31,040 nucleotides of DNA from an uncultured Microcaldota archaeon (GCA_903858385.1 CAIOIN010000030.1:1-31040), one strand, 5' to 3'; shown: positions 1 through 8,982, counted from the first letter of the stretch. Notes: generated by a model not told the origin, from the letters alone. Made by a program: numbers and translations.

Positions 1-23
1 TACCGAATCTAGGGTGCGTTTTG

Positions 24-785
24 ATGAGAGCGAATATCATCCTGTTCTTTGCCTGCGCAATGCTCTTGCTTCCTTTTGCGAATGCGACTTATACGGTCAG
101 CCACCTCAACGTGACGGTGAACCTTAACCGCAACACGAGCGCCCAGGTCAACGAGATGCTCGCGGTCAGGATAAGCAACGACTCAGTGGGCCAGTATTCG
201 ACCAGCAGGGTGGCATTGAATTTGACGCTTAGCGACTGGCAGTCGATAATAGGTTCCTCGCTCGTTGAGCACATAATAAACCCCGGCAGCGGGATATACA
301 ATTTCAGGTTCTTCCCGGGGCCGGTGATGGTGGTGAACCAGCAAAGCATAGCATACGTCCTGCTCAGCTACACGATCAATAACGTCACGGTCGTGAACCA
401 GACCGCGCCGAGAACTTTCGTGTATTCCCTTGCACCGAGGGTGTTCAATTTCGAGCACGGGTCCAATGGGGAGTTCCTGAGCCACAACACCACGCTGACC
501 ATAAACCTGCCTGGCGGAGCTACGGTAAAATCGGTGTACCCGCTCCCGGATTATCCGACCTCGGCATTCACGGACAACTACGCAAACACCACCAGCATGT
601 CGTGGTCTTCCGGAGAGCCGCTGTCAAAGTTCACGCTGCTGTTCACAATGACCGAAGGCGTCCAGACCGAGGTCACGAACTTCTTCCTGGGCGTGTACAG
701 GGTTCTTGGAGTGTTTGTGTACGTGATAATAGCCGCAGTGATTGCCGGGTTCATCCTTTACACGTACCTGAAGGCCGGAAGATGA
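24..785 (+). CDS. Secreted or membrane-anchored protein of unknown function
   Basis: No family was recognised. The N-terminus is a hydrophobic signal peptide of about 21 residues ending in Phe-Ala-Asn-Ala. A mostly beta-type extracytoplasmic region of about 200 residues follows, with many N-x-S/T sequons that could be N-glycosylated. A single transmembrane helix lies at about residues 227-247, followed by a short basic tail, so the body should face outside and the C-terminus inside. ATG at 24 is preferred over the adjacent TTG at 21; GGGTG lies about 9 nt upstream. The stop codon is 10 nt before pheS, so the two are probably co-transcribed, but nothing links the product to tRNA charging. It could be a cell-surface or envelope-stress protein; that is a guess. 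Confidence 0.75.
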   Translation: MRANIILFFACAMLLLPFANATYTVSHLNVTVNLNRNTSAQVNEMLAVRISNDSVGQYSTSRVALNLTLSDWQSIIGSSLVEHIINPGSGIYNFRFFPGPVMVVNQQSIAYVLLSYTINNVTVVNQTAPRTFVYSLAPRVFNFEHGSNGEFLSHNTTLTINLPGGATVKSVYPLPDYPTSAFTDNYANTTSMSWSSGEPLSKFTLLFTMTEGVQTEVTNFFLGVYRVLGVFVYVIIAAVIAGFILYTYLKAGR

Positions 786-795
786 GGGTGCTGCT

Positions 796-2262
796 TTGCA
801 CGAACACGAGACCAGGATATTGAAACTGCTCAAGGAGAAGAGAATATCGAGCCTTGAAGACATAGAGGAGAGCCTCGGCATAGACGCCGATGCGGCGATG
901 TGGGCTCTTGACGGGCTCTCGAAGAGCGGCGCGGTGAAGGTGTCAAAAATCAAAACTTATGGAGTTGAGATAGTCAACGAAGGCAAGGATTACCTGAAAT
1001 TATTCCCCGAAGAGGAGCTTGTGAGATCGATCGGCAGAAAAGGGCAGGAGAAGCTCAGCGAGATAAAGGACAACGTAGCGCTTCTTTGGGCGAAGAAGAA
1101 CAATTGGATAGAGCTGCGCGAAGGCTACGCGAAGCTCACAAAAGTAGGAGCGGCTGCCAACGGTGCAGAATACGCCCAAAGGAAGGTGCTTGAAGGCCTA
1201 GCCGATGCCGATGAAGACAAAGTCGGAATCCTATTCGAGAAGAACAAGGCAGAGGTGGACACGCTAGTGAAGAGGGGATTGCTGCGCGTCAAGGAGAGAG
1301 AAAGGATAAGCCGCATAGAGATCACGGATGCTGGCACAAAGCTAAGCGGCACGAAGCCGGAAGGAGGCATGGGCGAGCTGACCAGGGAGATGATACTTAG
1401 CAAGAGCTGGGTGGGCAAGGATTTCAAGAAGTACGACGTGAACGCGAGTTCTGAGATGCTCTACCCGGCGAGGCAGCACATGATGCACGAGTTTATAGAC
1501 GTGGTAAGGAACACCTGGCTGAACATGGGCTTCTCGGAGATGGAGGGGCCGATAGTGGAGAGCGCGTTCTGGGTCTTCGACGCGCTGTTCTCGCCGCAGG
1601 ACCATCCTACAAGGGACATGCAGGACACCTTCTTCCTTTCCAATCCGAAGCAGATCGACATAGAGGACGTTGAGATGCTGGGCAGGGTCAAGAAGGCGCA
1701 CGAAGCCGCATGGAAGGAGAAATGGCAGGAGAGCCTGGCCAAGCAGGCGCTGCTCAGGACCCACACCACCAGCGTCTCGGCCAGGTACATCAAGAAATTC
1801 GCCAACGCGGTCGAGAGCAGCTATCCGATAAAGCTCTTCTCGGTGGGCAGGGTCTACAGGAATGAGAGCATAGATTACAAGCACCTGGCGGAGCTGTACC
1901 AGACCGACGGCATCATCATAGGCAACAACCTCACGTTCGCGAACCTCATAGACACGCTGAAGAGGTTCTACTCCCAATTGGGAATAGAGGACATCAAATT
2001 CAAACCGAGCTACTTCCCGTTCGTGGAGCCGGGGCTTGAAGCGTATTATTATGACGAAAAGCGCAAGTGCACCACGGAGCTGTGCGGCGCAGGCATAATA
2101 AGGAAGGAGATAACGACGGCCATGGGCACGAACAAGACCGTGCTGGCCTGGGGCATAGGCATAGAGAGGCTGCTGATGCATTTCTTCGAGGTCGACTCCA
2201 TAACCGACCTCTATAGGAACGACCTGTGGTGGCTCAGGAACAGGAAGAAGATTGAGGTGTAG
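796..2262 (+). CDS. pheS: Phenylalanyl-tRNA synthetase alpha subunit
   Basis: The catalytic subunit of the (alpha beta)2 class II enzyme that charges tRNA-Phe in the cytoplasm. The 488 residues fit the archaeal/eukaryotic type. Winged-helix tRNA-binding repeats fill about residues 1-190. The class II core follows, with motif 1 around GPIVES (251-256), the conserved RTHTTSVSAR stretch (321-330), motif 2 around GRVYRNE (351-357) and motif 3 AWGIGIERLLM (451-461). The start is TTG at 796: GGGTG at 786-790 is a well-spaced ribosome binding site and no better in-frame ATG exists. The TAG stop is 7 nt before the pheT ATG, giving the usual pheS-pheT pair. Motifs are intact and the identification is secure. 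Confidence 0.97.
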   Translation: MHEHETRILKLLKEKRISSLEDIEESLGIDADAAMWALDGLSKSGAVKVSKIKTYGVEIVNEGKDYLKLFPEEELVRSIGRKGQEKLSEIKDNVALLWAKKNNWIELREGYAKLTKVGAAANGAEYAQRKVLEGLADADEDKVGILFEKNKAEVDTLVKRGLLRVKERERISRIEITDAGTKLSGTKPEGGMGELTREMILSKSWVGKDFKKYDVNASSEMLYPARQHMMHEFIDVVRNTWLNMGFSEMEGPIVESAFWVFDALFSPQDHPTRDMQDTFFLSNPKQIDIEDVEMLGRVKKAHEAAWKEKWQESLAKQALLRTHTTSVSARYIKKFANAVESSYPIKLFSVGRVYRNESIDYKHLAELYQTDGIIIGNNLTFANLIDTLKRFYSQLGIEDIKFKPSYFPFVEPGLEAYYYDEKRKCTTELCGAGIIRKEITTAMGTNKTVLAWGIGIERLLMHFFEVDSITDLYRNDLWWLRNRKKIEV

Positions 2263-2269
2263 TGTTCGC

Positions 2270-3922
2270 ATGGCCACAATAGATTACTCGATAAAGGACC
2301 TGAACGATTATGGCATTAGTGAGGACAAGCTGCCGAAGCTCGTGGAATCCATAGGGATGGAAATAGAAGGGATAAAGGACGGCGAGGCGACGATGAACAT
2401 AACCCCCAACAGGCCTGATCTTCTTGACATCGTGGGATTCAAAAGAGCCCTCCTCTCTTTCTCTGGAAAGATTGTGCCGAAGGATAATTTCTACAGCATG
2501 GACAAAGAGCCGGCAATGGAAATTACCGTGGAAGATTCAGTCAAGTCCGTAAGGCCGTACATAGCGGCAATGGTAGTCAGGAACGCGGACCTGAGCGGCA
2601 ACAAGCTGAAGTACCTGATAAATTTCACCGAGAAGCTCTGCGACACCTATGGCAGAAGGAGGAAGAAGCTTGCAATAGGGCTCCACAACCTTGACGCCAT
2701 CAAAGGCCCGTTGGTCTACGACGCTGTGCATGATGGCGAGCTTGTCCCGCTTGGCGAGAGCAAGAAGATGAAGTTTGAAGAGGTCATACGGAAGCATGGG
2801 AAGGGGATAGAATACGGAAGCATTATAACTGCGAACAATCCGAAGGCGCTCTACCCGTTCCTGTCGGACTCCAAGAACGTGCTTTCGCTTATTCCGATAA
2901 CGAATTCCAACATCACAAGGGTGCTGGGCAGCACCAGGAATCTGCTGGTTGAACTGACCGGAACATCGATCAACGCAGTCATGGATGCGTTGGGGATGAT
3001 TGCATGCTCTTTTATCGACTCCGGGGCAGAAGTGCAGCCGTGCGCGATAGTATACAAGAACAGGACGATGAACACGCCGCAATTGTCTTATAGGGAGTTC
3101 CGCATCAAGAAGTTCTCTGTGGACAAGACCATTGGCGTAATCATAGATGACAACCAGATGGTAACTCTGGCGAACAAGATGGGGCACACGGCCGCGAAAT
3201 ACGGGAATTTCCTGCTGGTCGGGGTGCCGCCCTACCGGCTCGACGTACTCAACGAACAGGACGTGGTGGAGGACCTCGCAATCGCCTACGGCTACGACCG
3301 GATTCAGCCTTTGCCTGTCGGCGGTTTTTCAATAGGCGTGCCAGAAGACTACAGGGATTATTCAAACAGCGCATCTAGTCTCATGATCGGGCTCGGATTC
3401 TCCGAGGCCATGAACACCTATTTGACAAACGAGAAGCTCAACTTCGAGAGCGTCGCGCACAAATACGAGCCAGCGTCGGTTGTCAGCATAGCCTACGCGA
3501 AGACCGAGGTCACGACCATGCTCAGGACCTCTATTCTGCCGCAGCTGCTGCAGAACCTTGGCCAGTCAATGCACGAGCGCATGCCGCAGAAGCTTTTTGA
3601 GATAGGTAGCGCATTCGGCGTCGAAAAGGGCAGGATAAAGGAAACGCACCTCATGGGTGTGGTCAGCGAGCATTCAAAGGCCAATTTCGCGGAGATGAAA
3701 TCGGTCGTAGAAGCCATGATGAGGCAGCTCGGTAGCGGCAAATATTCGATAGAAGATCTTGACGATCCTGCTTTCATAAAGGGAAGGTGCGCGTGCATCC
3801 GCATCGATGGAAAGACGGTCGGCCACTTCGGCGAGATAGCCCCGCAGGTCCTTGAAAATTTCAAGCTTGAGGAACCGGTGGTCGCGGCTGAGATAATGAT
3901 TGACCGCATGCGCAAGGTCTGA
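2270..3922 (+). CDS. pheT: Phenylalanyl-tRNA synthetase beta subunit
   Basis: The non-catalytic subunit that binds tRNA-Phe and edits mischarged Tyr-tRNA-Phe. The 550-residue length matches the short archaeal/eukaryotic form, which lacks the extra domains of the bacterial subunit. Visible landmarks are the N-terminal NITPNRPDLL segment, a central B3/B4 editing-type region, a B5 domain with VPPYRLDVLNEQDVVEDLAIAYGYD-like sequence, and a C-terminal catalytic-like core. ATG at 2270 is chosen because GAGGTG at 2255-2259 sits about 10 nt upstream; the upstream TTG at 2252 would overlap pheS and has no binding site. The gene ends 2 nt before the convergent 210-residue ORF on the minus strand. Confidence 0.97.
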   Translation: MATIDYSIKDLNDYGISEDKLPKLVESIGMEIEGIKDGEATMNITPNRPDLLDIVGFKRALLSFSGKIVPKDNFYSMDKEPAMEITVEDSVKSVRPYIAAMVVRNADLSGNKLKYLINFTEKLCDTYGRRRKKLAIGLHNLDAIKGPLVYDAVHDGELVPLGESKKMKFEEVIRKHGKGIEYGSIITANNPKALYPFLSDSKNVLSLIPITNSNITRVLGSTRNLLVELTGTSINAVMDALGMIACSFIDSGAEVQPCAIVYKNRTMNTPQLSYREFRIKKFSVDKTIGVIIDDNQMVTLANKMGHTAAKYGNFLLVGVPPYRLDVLNEQDVVEDLAIAYGYDRIQPLPVGGFSIGVPEDYRDYSNSASSLMIGLGFSEAMNTYLTNEKLNFESVAHKYEPASVVSIAYAKTEVTTMLRTSILPQLLQNLGQSMHERMPQKLFEIGSAFGVEKGRIKETHLMGVVSEHSKANFAEMKSVVEAMMRQLGSGKYSIEDLDDPAFIKGRCACIRIDGKTVGHFGEIAPQVLENFKLEEPVVAAEIMIDRMRKV

Positions 3923-3924
3923 TC

Positions 3925-4554
3925 TTAGTTCGTTGTTGATCCCTTCTCGACTTCGCTTCTGTGCTCTTCTGCTATCTTTTGCACAATGCCCAGCTTTGAG
4001 TTCAGGTAACTAGCCTGCCATCGCGTGAACTTCTCCCGCTTCCTCGTCGCCGTTTCAGTCATCTTTTTCTGCCATTTTGACCTCATCGCCGACCACTCAT
4101 CGGCAGTGTAGCCGTAGGGAGGACTTTCCTTTATGGTCTTGGGATTGTGCGAATTGGCGTACAACTCGGTGTAGTAATCGTAATCGACGTCGCGCGCGCT
4201 GGATGGATCCACGTGCACCCCCTCTTTCGAGAGCATTTTTACCAGCTCTCCCTGGCTCGTCTTGTCGCTAGAATTGTCTGCATTGCTCGGGTTGTAGATT
4301 ATGGTTATCTGGGCATCGTCAAAATCCACGGCCGCTTTTATCACGGCGCCGAGAAGCATGAGCCGGTACTGCAGACGCGCTGAGTGTGGGAGATCCAACA
4401 GCTCCGCTTTCTTCAGATTTGAGAAGGTGACTTTCCTCACCATCCGGTACGGCATGCGGTACTGCTTCCCTTCCTCGATGACATAAGGGCCTACCCCCGA
4501 GCCCGTCTTGGCTCCGTTGCTGCCTGTTCCAATGGGTGCATCTCTTCTGTCCAT
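3925..4554 (-). CDS. Unknown protein coupled to the tetraether-synthase-like gene
   Basis: No family was recognised. The roughly 209-residue product is soluble: no signal peptide or membrane helix is seen. Residues about 35-110 read as alternating helix and strand (a VDFDDAQITIIYNP strand followed by an amphipathic helix), which resembles the ferredoxin-like fold of HMA domains but has no CxxC. The C-terminal 70 residues are rich in Lys, Arg, Trp and Tyr. The start codon is embedded in the radical SAM stop (GTGATG: TGA 4556-4554, ATG 4554-4552), with GGTG 7 nt upstream of the ATG. This is strong translational coupling, so the protein is probably a partner or accessory factor of that enzyme. 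That role is inference from position only. Confidence 0.7.
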   Translation of the reverse strand: MDRRDAPIGTGSNGAKTGSGVGPYVIEEGKQYRMPYRMVRKVTFSNLKKAELLDLPHSARLQYRLMLLGAVIKAAVDFDDAQITIIYNPSNADNSSDKTSQGELVKMLSKEGVHVDPSSARDVDYDYYTELYANSHNPKTIKESPPYGYTADEWSAMRSKWQKKMTETATRKREKFTRWQASYLNSKLGIVQKIAEEHRSEVEKGSTTN

Positions 4555-6362
4555 CACTTGACACCGCTGCTTTTCTGCCCTTCGGGCTTCTCAATGCTGA
4601 AGTTTGCCACAGGCTTGCCGCCGTTTACCGGCAGGGCGAAGTAATCCTTCAGGTTGCCGTAGGTCTTCCAGTATGCCTTGGACGATTCAAGCTGCTTTGG
4701 ATTCCTGATATACTTGTCCTTTGAGTATGTCCAGCCCGGATGGGTCCTCTGCCATTCGCTGGCAGGCGTGCTGTACTGCTTCTGTATCTTGTCCCTGTAG
4801 ATCTCGGGGAAGATGTTGAATGTGCAGAACGGCAGCACCTCGCCGTCGGGCATCGCGTAATGGACGGCGCATTTCTCGACTCGGCGCACATCGTAGTTGT
4901 ACTCGTCCTGGAAGTGCATCATGCCGAGGAACAGGGTCTTCATGTGGAACTTGCCCATGACTGAAAAATCGTGCTTCAGGAATATGGATTTGAGCAGTTC
5001 GGTGAAGTTTATGCTCTTCGGCTGCTTTGCCGAGTCTATGAACTTTCCAAGTCCGAGCAGCGCCTTCATGGCTATGGCCTTTCTCGCGAGCCTGCCCTTG
5101 CCTTTCATCTCAATTGTGGTGTTGTTGATGTACTCGAAAAGCCCCTGCACGTCCACGAATTCTGTGAGCGGAATTATCCTGCCGTCTGAATCTATGAACA
5201 GGTAGCAGGCGGCGCCGCAGGCGAAATGCACCGAAAGATCGTATTTGTATTCTCCGGTCAGCGATTCTATGAACTTGTTTATGCTGCCGACGTATGGAAC
5301 CGAGAACCAGTCATCCTTCTTTATCACACCATTCGTCTGCTGCTCTATGAGCTTTATCGCGCTCGGTATGGTTATTCTTTGCTTCTCCCTCATTCCGGTC
5401 GGCATGCGCCCCACGAGCGATACTGGCTGGAAGTTCACTGCTCTCACCACATCGAGATTGTTGATCGCAAAATTTATCGTGGCGCCGAGCTCGTGCTCGT
5501 TCATGGTCCTTATCACCGTAGGTACGAGCACTATGCCCAATTTCGACTTTCTCGCTGCGTTGAGTATCATGGGTATTTCCCAGTGGTTCTTCGGGTTCGT
5601 CCTCTTCGACACTCCGTCGAAGCTCATGTAAAGCGTGCTTGTGCCTGCGTGCTTCAGCTCGTAGGCAAGATCGGGATTGAGGCCGATGTTTATGCCGGTC
5701 GTGTTGAGCTGGACCTGGTCGAAGCCCTCCTCTTTCGCCATCTTCACTATGTCGACTATCTGCGGGTGCATGGTCGGCTCGCCGCCGGTTATCTGTATCG
5801 CGTTCGTCGATATGGGCTTCTGGTTCTTCAGGCTCTTGAACATCTTCCTTATTTCATCGAGGTTCGGCTCGTATATCGGCTCGCCCTCTTTCGCAAAGAA
5901 GAAGCAGTACCAGCATGAGAGGTGGCATCTGTTGGTCACGACGACGTTCGCAAGGCCGGTGTGCGTCTGATGGCGCTCACACATGCCGCAATCGAACGGG
6001 CAATTGGCGCCCTTCGTCTTTGTCGTATAGTTGGGATTGTCGAAGCCGCGGCCTGCATAGTCGTACTTCTTCATCTTCATGTACATGTCGTAGTCTTCCC
6101 AGTACTTCTCGACGGTAAGCCCGTGCTCCGGGCAGCTCTTCCTTATCATCACGTTGTCTCCGTCCTTGTAGATTATGCCCTCTATGAGCAGCTTGCACTC
6201 CGGGCACACGGTTGTGGTCCTGTCTATCACCGGCATGCCTTCCATCTCCGCGACGGTCCTGTGGTATGGGGCGAGCACCGGATCTACAATGGGGGATGCA
6301 TGCTTCACGCTCGCCGAATCTTCCGCGCCTTCGACGGCATACACGCTATCCTGGCTGCTCAT
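4554..6362 (-). CDS. tes: Radical SAM protein, tetraether lipid synthase (Tes/MJ0619-like) candidate
   Basis: The 602-residue protein has the cysteine layout of the MJ0619/Tes family. A rubredoxin-like site is formed by C53-x2-C56 and C77-x2-H80. A CPFDCGMC cluster site lies at 121-128. The radical SAM motif C146-x3-C150-x2-C153 follows TNRC, and the GGEP motif is at 193-196. Further cysteines lie at 382/386, 498 and 513, the last two around an HYAMPDGEVLPFC motif. The known family enzyme has three 4Fe-4S clusters and one mononuclear iron, and joins archaeol phytanyl tails to form tetraether (GDGT) lipids at the membrane. ATG at 6362 has AAGGAG at 6376-6371 and a TATA-like box upstream. It is coupled to an unknown downstream gene. 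Family assignment is firm; the exact substrate is inferred. Confidence 0.85.
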   Translation of the reverse strand: MSSQDSVYAVEGAEDSASVKHASPIVDPVLAPYHRTVAEMEGMPVIDRTTTVCPECKLLIEGIIYKDGDNVMIRKSCPEHGLTVEKYWEDYDMYMKMKKYDYAGRGFDNPNYTTKTKGANCPFDCGMCERHQTHTGLANVVVTNRCHLSCWYCFFFAKEGEPIYEPNLDEIRKMFKSLKNQKPISTNAIQITGGEPTMHPQIVDIVKMAKEEGFDQVQLNTTGINIGLNPDLAYELKHAGTSTLYMSFDGVSKRTNPKNHWEIPMILNAARKSKLGIVLVPTVIRTMNEHELGATINFAINNLDVVRAVNFQPVSLVGRMPTGMREKQRITIPSAIKLIEQQTNGVIKKDDWFSVPYVGSINKFIESLTGEYKYDLSVHFACGAACYLFIDSDGRIIPLTEFVDVQGLFEYINNTTIEMKGKGRLARKAIAMKALLGLGKFIDSAKQPKSINFTELLKSIFLKHDFSVMGKFHMKTLFLGMMHFQDEYNYDVRRVEKCAVHYAMPDGEVLPFCTFNIFPEIYRDKIQKQYSTPASEWQRTHPGWTYSKDKYIRNPKQLESSKAYWKTYGNLKDYFALPVNGGKPVANFSIEKPEGQKSSGVK

Positions 6363-6392
6363 CGCTTACACTCCTTGTTTTTGCGTTTTGAA

Positions 6393-6405
6393 GGTATTTT
6401 AAACC
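6393..6405 (-). promoter_or_regulatory. TATA-like box for the radical SAM operon
   Basis: On the minus strand this reads GGTTTAAAATACC, an AT-rich archaeal TATA-like element. It lies about 31-43 nt upstream of the ATG at 6362, leaving room for a short leader that carries the AAGGAG ribosome binding site. Confidence 0.5.
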
Positions 6406-6470
6406 TATCTGCCCGATTTTTTACTTTCGTTCGTGAATTGCATCGATGCGTATGGCACTTCAGAGGGGTT

Positions 6471-7199
6471 TCAGTTTTCTCTCCATCTGGCCACATAACG
6501 TGCGATGAAAAGGTACACGACCGTCTCTGCAAGAAGTATGACGAGCATTAACCATGACATTGGCTCTAAACCGAATAATCCTTGCTCCAGCACCGCTGCG
6601 GGAGTGGAAGGCAGGATCGCAAGAACGAAAAGCACGCTCTTCGGTATGTAGGTGTATGGGTAGAATGTAGGCGCTATTACCGTCAACAGCGTCGATAGCA
6701 TCATCGATATCGCCCACGATTTCCTCGTGTATTTTACAAAACTGAGTATGGAGAATACTAGGGATAGAGTTGCGACGGTGACAAGAATGCACACTGCCAT
6801 GGTCATCACCAGATTGTATGGGGTCAGTAGGTGGTAGGACATATCCAATGCCAAGTACAGCAGTATGCTGGGTATCGACCATTCGAAGCTGCCCAGCATT
6901 TCTCCGAACATGTAATCCAATGGCCCGGTCTTTGTGGCGATTATGAGATCCTGATGCCGGTCGTCCAATCTGAACTGCGTGAGCTCTCCGGCTGACTGTA
7001 TGCTGTTGGTGACCATCATTGACACCAGACCCCCTGCAAGAGCGTAGGGCAGCAGTTCGCCGTGGGAAAGCACCCCGACGACAAAAAGAAGCGATAGTGG
7101 AAGGCATAGGTTGGCGATGATGTAATAGTAGCTGGACTTGATTGCAGCAAGCCCGGTGAACCAACCATGCGCTAGTATATATCTAATATTCAAGTTCAA
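6471..7199 (-). CDS. ABC-2 type transporter permease
   Basis: A hydrophobic 242-residue integral membrane protein with about six helices, the size and pattern of ABC-2/DrrB-like exporter permeases. The cytoplasmic stretch with GELTQFRLDDRHQDLIIATKTGPLDYMFGE-like sequence is the coupling-helix region that contacts the ATPase. It overlaps the 3' end of the ATPase gene by 17 nt, so the two form one exporter. The TTG start at 7199 follows AAGGGG by a few bases; a second TTG at 7193 is possible. The transported substrate cannot be told; lipids, polysaccharide precursors or drugs are usual for the family. Confidence 0.85.
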   Translation of the reverse strand: MNLNIRYILAHGWFTGLAAIKSSYYYIIANLCLPLSLLFVVGVLSHGELLPYALAGGLVSMMVTNSIQSAGELTQFRLDDRHQDLIIATKTGPLDYMFGEMLGSFEWSIPSILLYLALDMSYHLLTPYNLVMTMAVCILVTVATLSLVFSILSFVKYTRKSWAISMMLSTLLTVIAPTFYPYTYIPKSVLFVLAILPSTPAAVLEQGLFGLEPMSWLMLVILLAETVVYLFIARYVARWREN

Positions 7200-8022
7200 C
7201 GCCCCTTTTTATGAAAAGATCGTCCAGAGTTATGGGTTTTATTATGTCGCCGACCATTACTGACGCCTCTGCTTCGTTTTTCCCGATGTATGAGATGTAT
7301 GTATTGCCCACCTTGTACGAATGGCTTTTCTTCTTGGTGCTTTCGACTCTTACCTTCCCTTTGAAAGGCTTGAGCAGATCCCCCACCTTTCCCTGCGAGA
7401 GTATCTTGCCCTTGTCCATCATGAGCACATCGTCCGAAAGGGCCTGCGCCTCTTCCATGTAGTGCGTGGTCAATATGACCTGGCCTTTTATGGCTTTTAT
7501 GGCAGACCACACCTCTATCCTTGATAATGGATCAAGCCCGGTTGTTGGCTCGTCTAAGAACACCACATCGGATTTCGATGCGATGGCCATGGCCACGAAT
7601 ATCTTCCTTTTCATGCCGCCTGAAAGCTCGTCTGATATCTTTTCCCTCACTTTCCAGAGGCCGACCGTCTTGATCGCCTTTTCTGCGGCTTCTTTCGCTT
7701 CGGACATTCGCATGCGCCTTGCCGAAAGATACAGTACAACGTTGTCCAATGGACTGAGGTAATTTATCGGCTTCGATTCCTGGGGTATGCTAACAATGAT
7801 ATTCCTGACATCCTGCGCGGCTTTTACCACATCAAGCCCGTTTATCGAAGCGGTACCTGAGGTCGGAAGGAGCTGCGTTGACAGTATTCTCAAAAGCGTG
7901 GTCTTGCCCGCGCCGTTCCTCCCTATTATCGACGTCGTTTTCTTATTGAGTGTGAAGTTGACGCCGTCTAAAGCAAGAGTGCCGTCCTTGTAGCGTTTTG
8001 TTATCGCTCTCGCTTCTATCAT
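7183..8022 (-). CDS. ABC transporter ATP-binding protein (ABC-2 exporter)
   Basis: The nucleotide-binding subunit that powers the adjacent permease. Counting from ATG at 8022, the Walker A GRNGAGKTT is at residues 34-42, the Q-loop Gln at 81, the LSGGM signature at 133-137, Walker B VVFLDEPT at 153-160 and the H-loop His at 187. All key residues are present. The C-terminal 70 residues form the usual small beta domain of ABC-2 ATPases. A longer reading from GTG at 8067 adds 15 residues, but it has no binding site and no match to the family, which normally begins MIEA-x-x-LTKRY. A GTGG site and an AATAAAT box lie upstream of 8022. The TAG stop lies inside the permease gene. Confidence 0.93.
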   Translation of the reverse strand: MIEARAITKRYKDGTLALDGVNFTLNKKTTSIIGRNGAGKTTLLRILSTQLLPTSGTASINGLDVVKAAQDVRNIIVSIPQESKPINYLSPLDNVVLYLSARRMRMSEAKEAAEKAIKTVGLWKVREKISDELSGGMKRKIFVAMAIASKSDVVFLDEPTTGLDPLSRIEVWSAIKAIKGQVILTTHYMEEAQALSDDVLMMDKGKILSQGKVGDLLKPFKGKVRVESTKKKSHSYKVGNTYISYIGKNEAEASVMVGDIIKPITLDDLFIKRGVELEY

Positions 8023-8070
8023 CGCATCCACTGCGTTTTCGAAGTACGATTTATTATGGGTTTTCACGGG

Positions 8071-8982
8071 TCAGACGCTTATGCCGAAGACGTGGCGTAT
8101 CAGCATGCCGATGATGAAGAGTATTATGGCTGTCGCGAACATTATGCCGGCCAGTTCGGTGAAATCTTTTTTGAAGTTGCTGCCGGTCATTATGGAGTTG
8201 TACCAGCTCACCGATGCTATTATCAGCACGCAAAGCGCTATCGACGATGCCATGGCTGTGAACATCGTGCTGGTCAGGAAGTAGGGCGCGGCGAGCACCA
8301 GAGTGCTCAAGAAGTACGATGCTCCGGTGTATCCGGCTGCGGTAAATGGCGAGCCCTTGAATCCCTGTTTCGCCTGCAGGTATGCTGCAGAGGCCATCGA
8401 GATCGATGCTGCTGCTCCGGCGATTATTCCGGCAAGGCCCGTGAGGATTGTTGAGTGGTACACCCCCAACGATCCCGTGTATATGGCGGTCACCTCAACC
8501 AACGCATCGGCGAGCCCGAGCACTATGAACGAGACGTATTTTATGTACGAATCTTGGATCTGGTCCGCGAACGCCTTTTCGTGTGACTCTTCGTCCTTGA
8601 TTATCATTTCGAGGAGCTTCTTGTCCTTGCTCGGTATCAAAGCCCTCAACGAGCTGTAGTTTTTGACTGCGTCCCCTTCGGTACTTTCGAGATATTTCAC
8701 TACGAACGCCGCTCCGAGCAGATGCCGAAGGAAAAGCAGTGTGTAGACTTTGGCGTAGTCGGGGCGTACGGACTCGTATTTGCAGTATCTGCCCCAGAAC
8801 AGGTAATGCTTATGTTCGGTTGCCGCTAGCTTCGAGAATATTTCGCAGAGCTTCTTGTCTTTTCCCATGTGCGAGAGCTTCGAATATATCGTGTAATCGG
8901 TTAGCTCTCCCTTGCGCCCTTCGATTGCTGCCTCTTCAAGAGATTTTTTGGGTGACAATTGCTCACTGCGTTCGATTAACAT
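8071..8982 (-). CDS. Ferritin-like/VIT1-CCC1 family iron or manganese transporter
   Basis: A 303-residue fusion of an N-terminal ferritin-like (rubrerythrin-type) domain to a C-terminal VIT1/CCC1 membrane domain. Candidate metal ligands in the ferritin part are E26, the TEHKH motif at 55-59 and the DEESH motif at 130-134. The membrane part starts near residue 148 with GLADALVEVTAIYTG, the counterpart of the VIT1 Asp/Glu-containing first helix, and has about five helices. The family moves Fe2+ or Mn2+ out of the cytoplasm, with the ferritin-like domain sensing or delivering metal. It lies just upstream of the ABC exporter genes on the same strand. ATG at 8982 has no clear binding site. Confidence 0.88.
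   Translation of the reverse strand: MLIERSEQLSPKKSLEEAAIEGRKGELTDYTIYSKLSHMGKDKKLCEIFSKLAATEHKHYLFWGRYCKYESVRPDYAKVYTLLFLRHLLGAAFVVKYLESTEGDAVKNYSSLRALIPSKDKKLLEMIIKDEESHEKAFADQIQDSYIKYVSFIVLGLADALVEVTAIYTGSLGVYHSTILTGLAGIIAGAAASISMASAAYLQAKQGFKGSPFTAAGYTGASYFLSTLVLAAPYFLTSTMFTAMASSIALCVLIIASVSWYNSIMTGSNFKKDFTELAGIMFATAIILFIIGMLIRHVFGISV

Noticed and set aside
1342..2277. A 311-codon minus-strand ORF opposite pheS
   Set aside because: A shadow of pheS in the opposite frame, with no family motifs; pheS itself is certain.
5226..5918. A 230-codon plus-strand ORF opposite the radical SAM gene
   Set aside because: An antisense shadow; no motif, and the radical SAM cysteines fix the coding strand.
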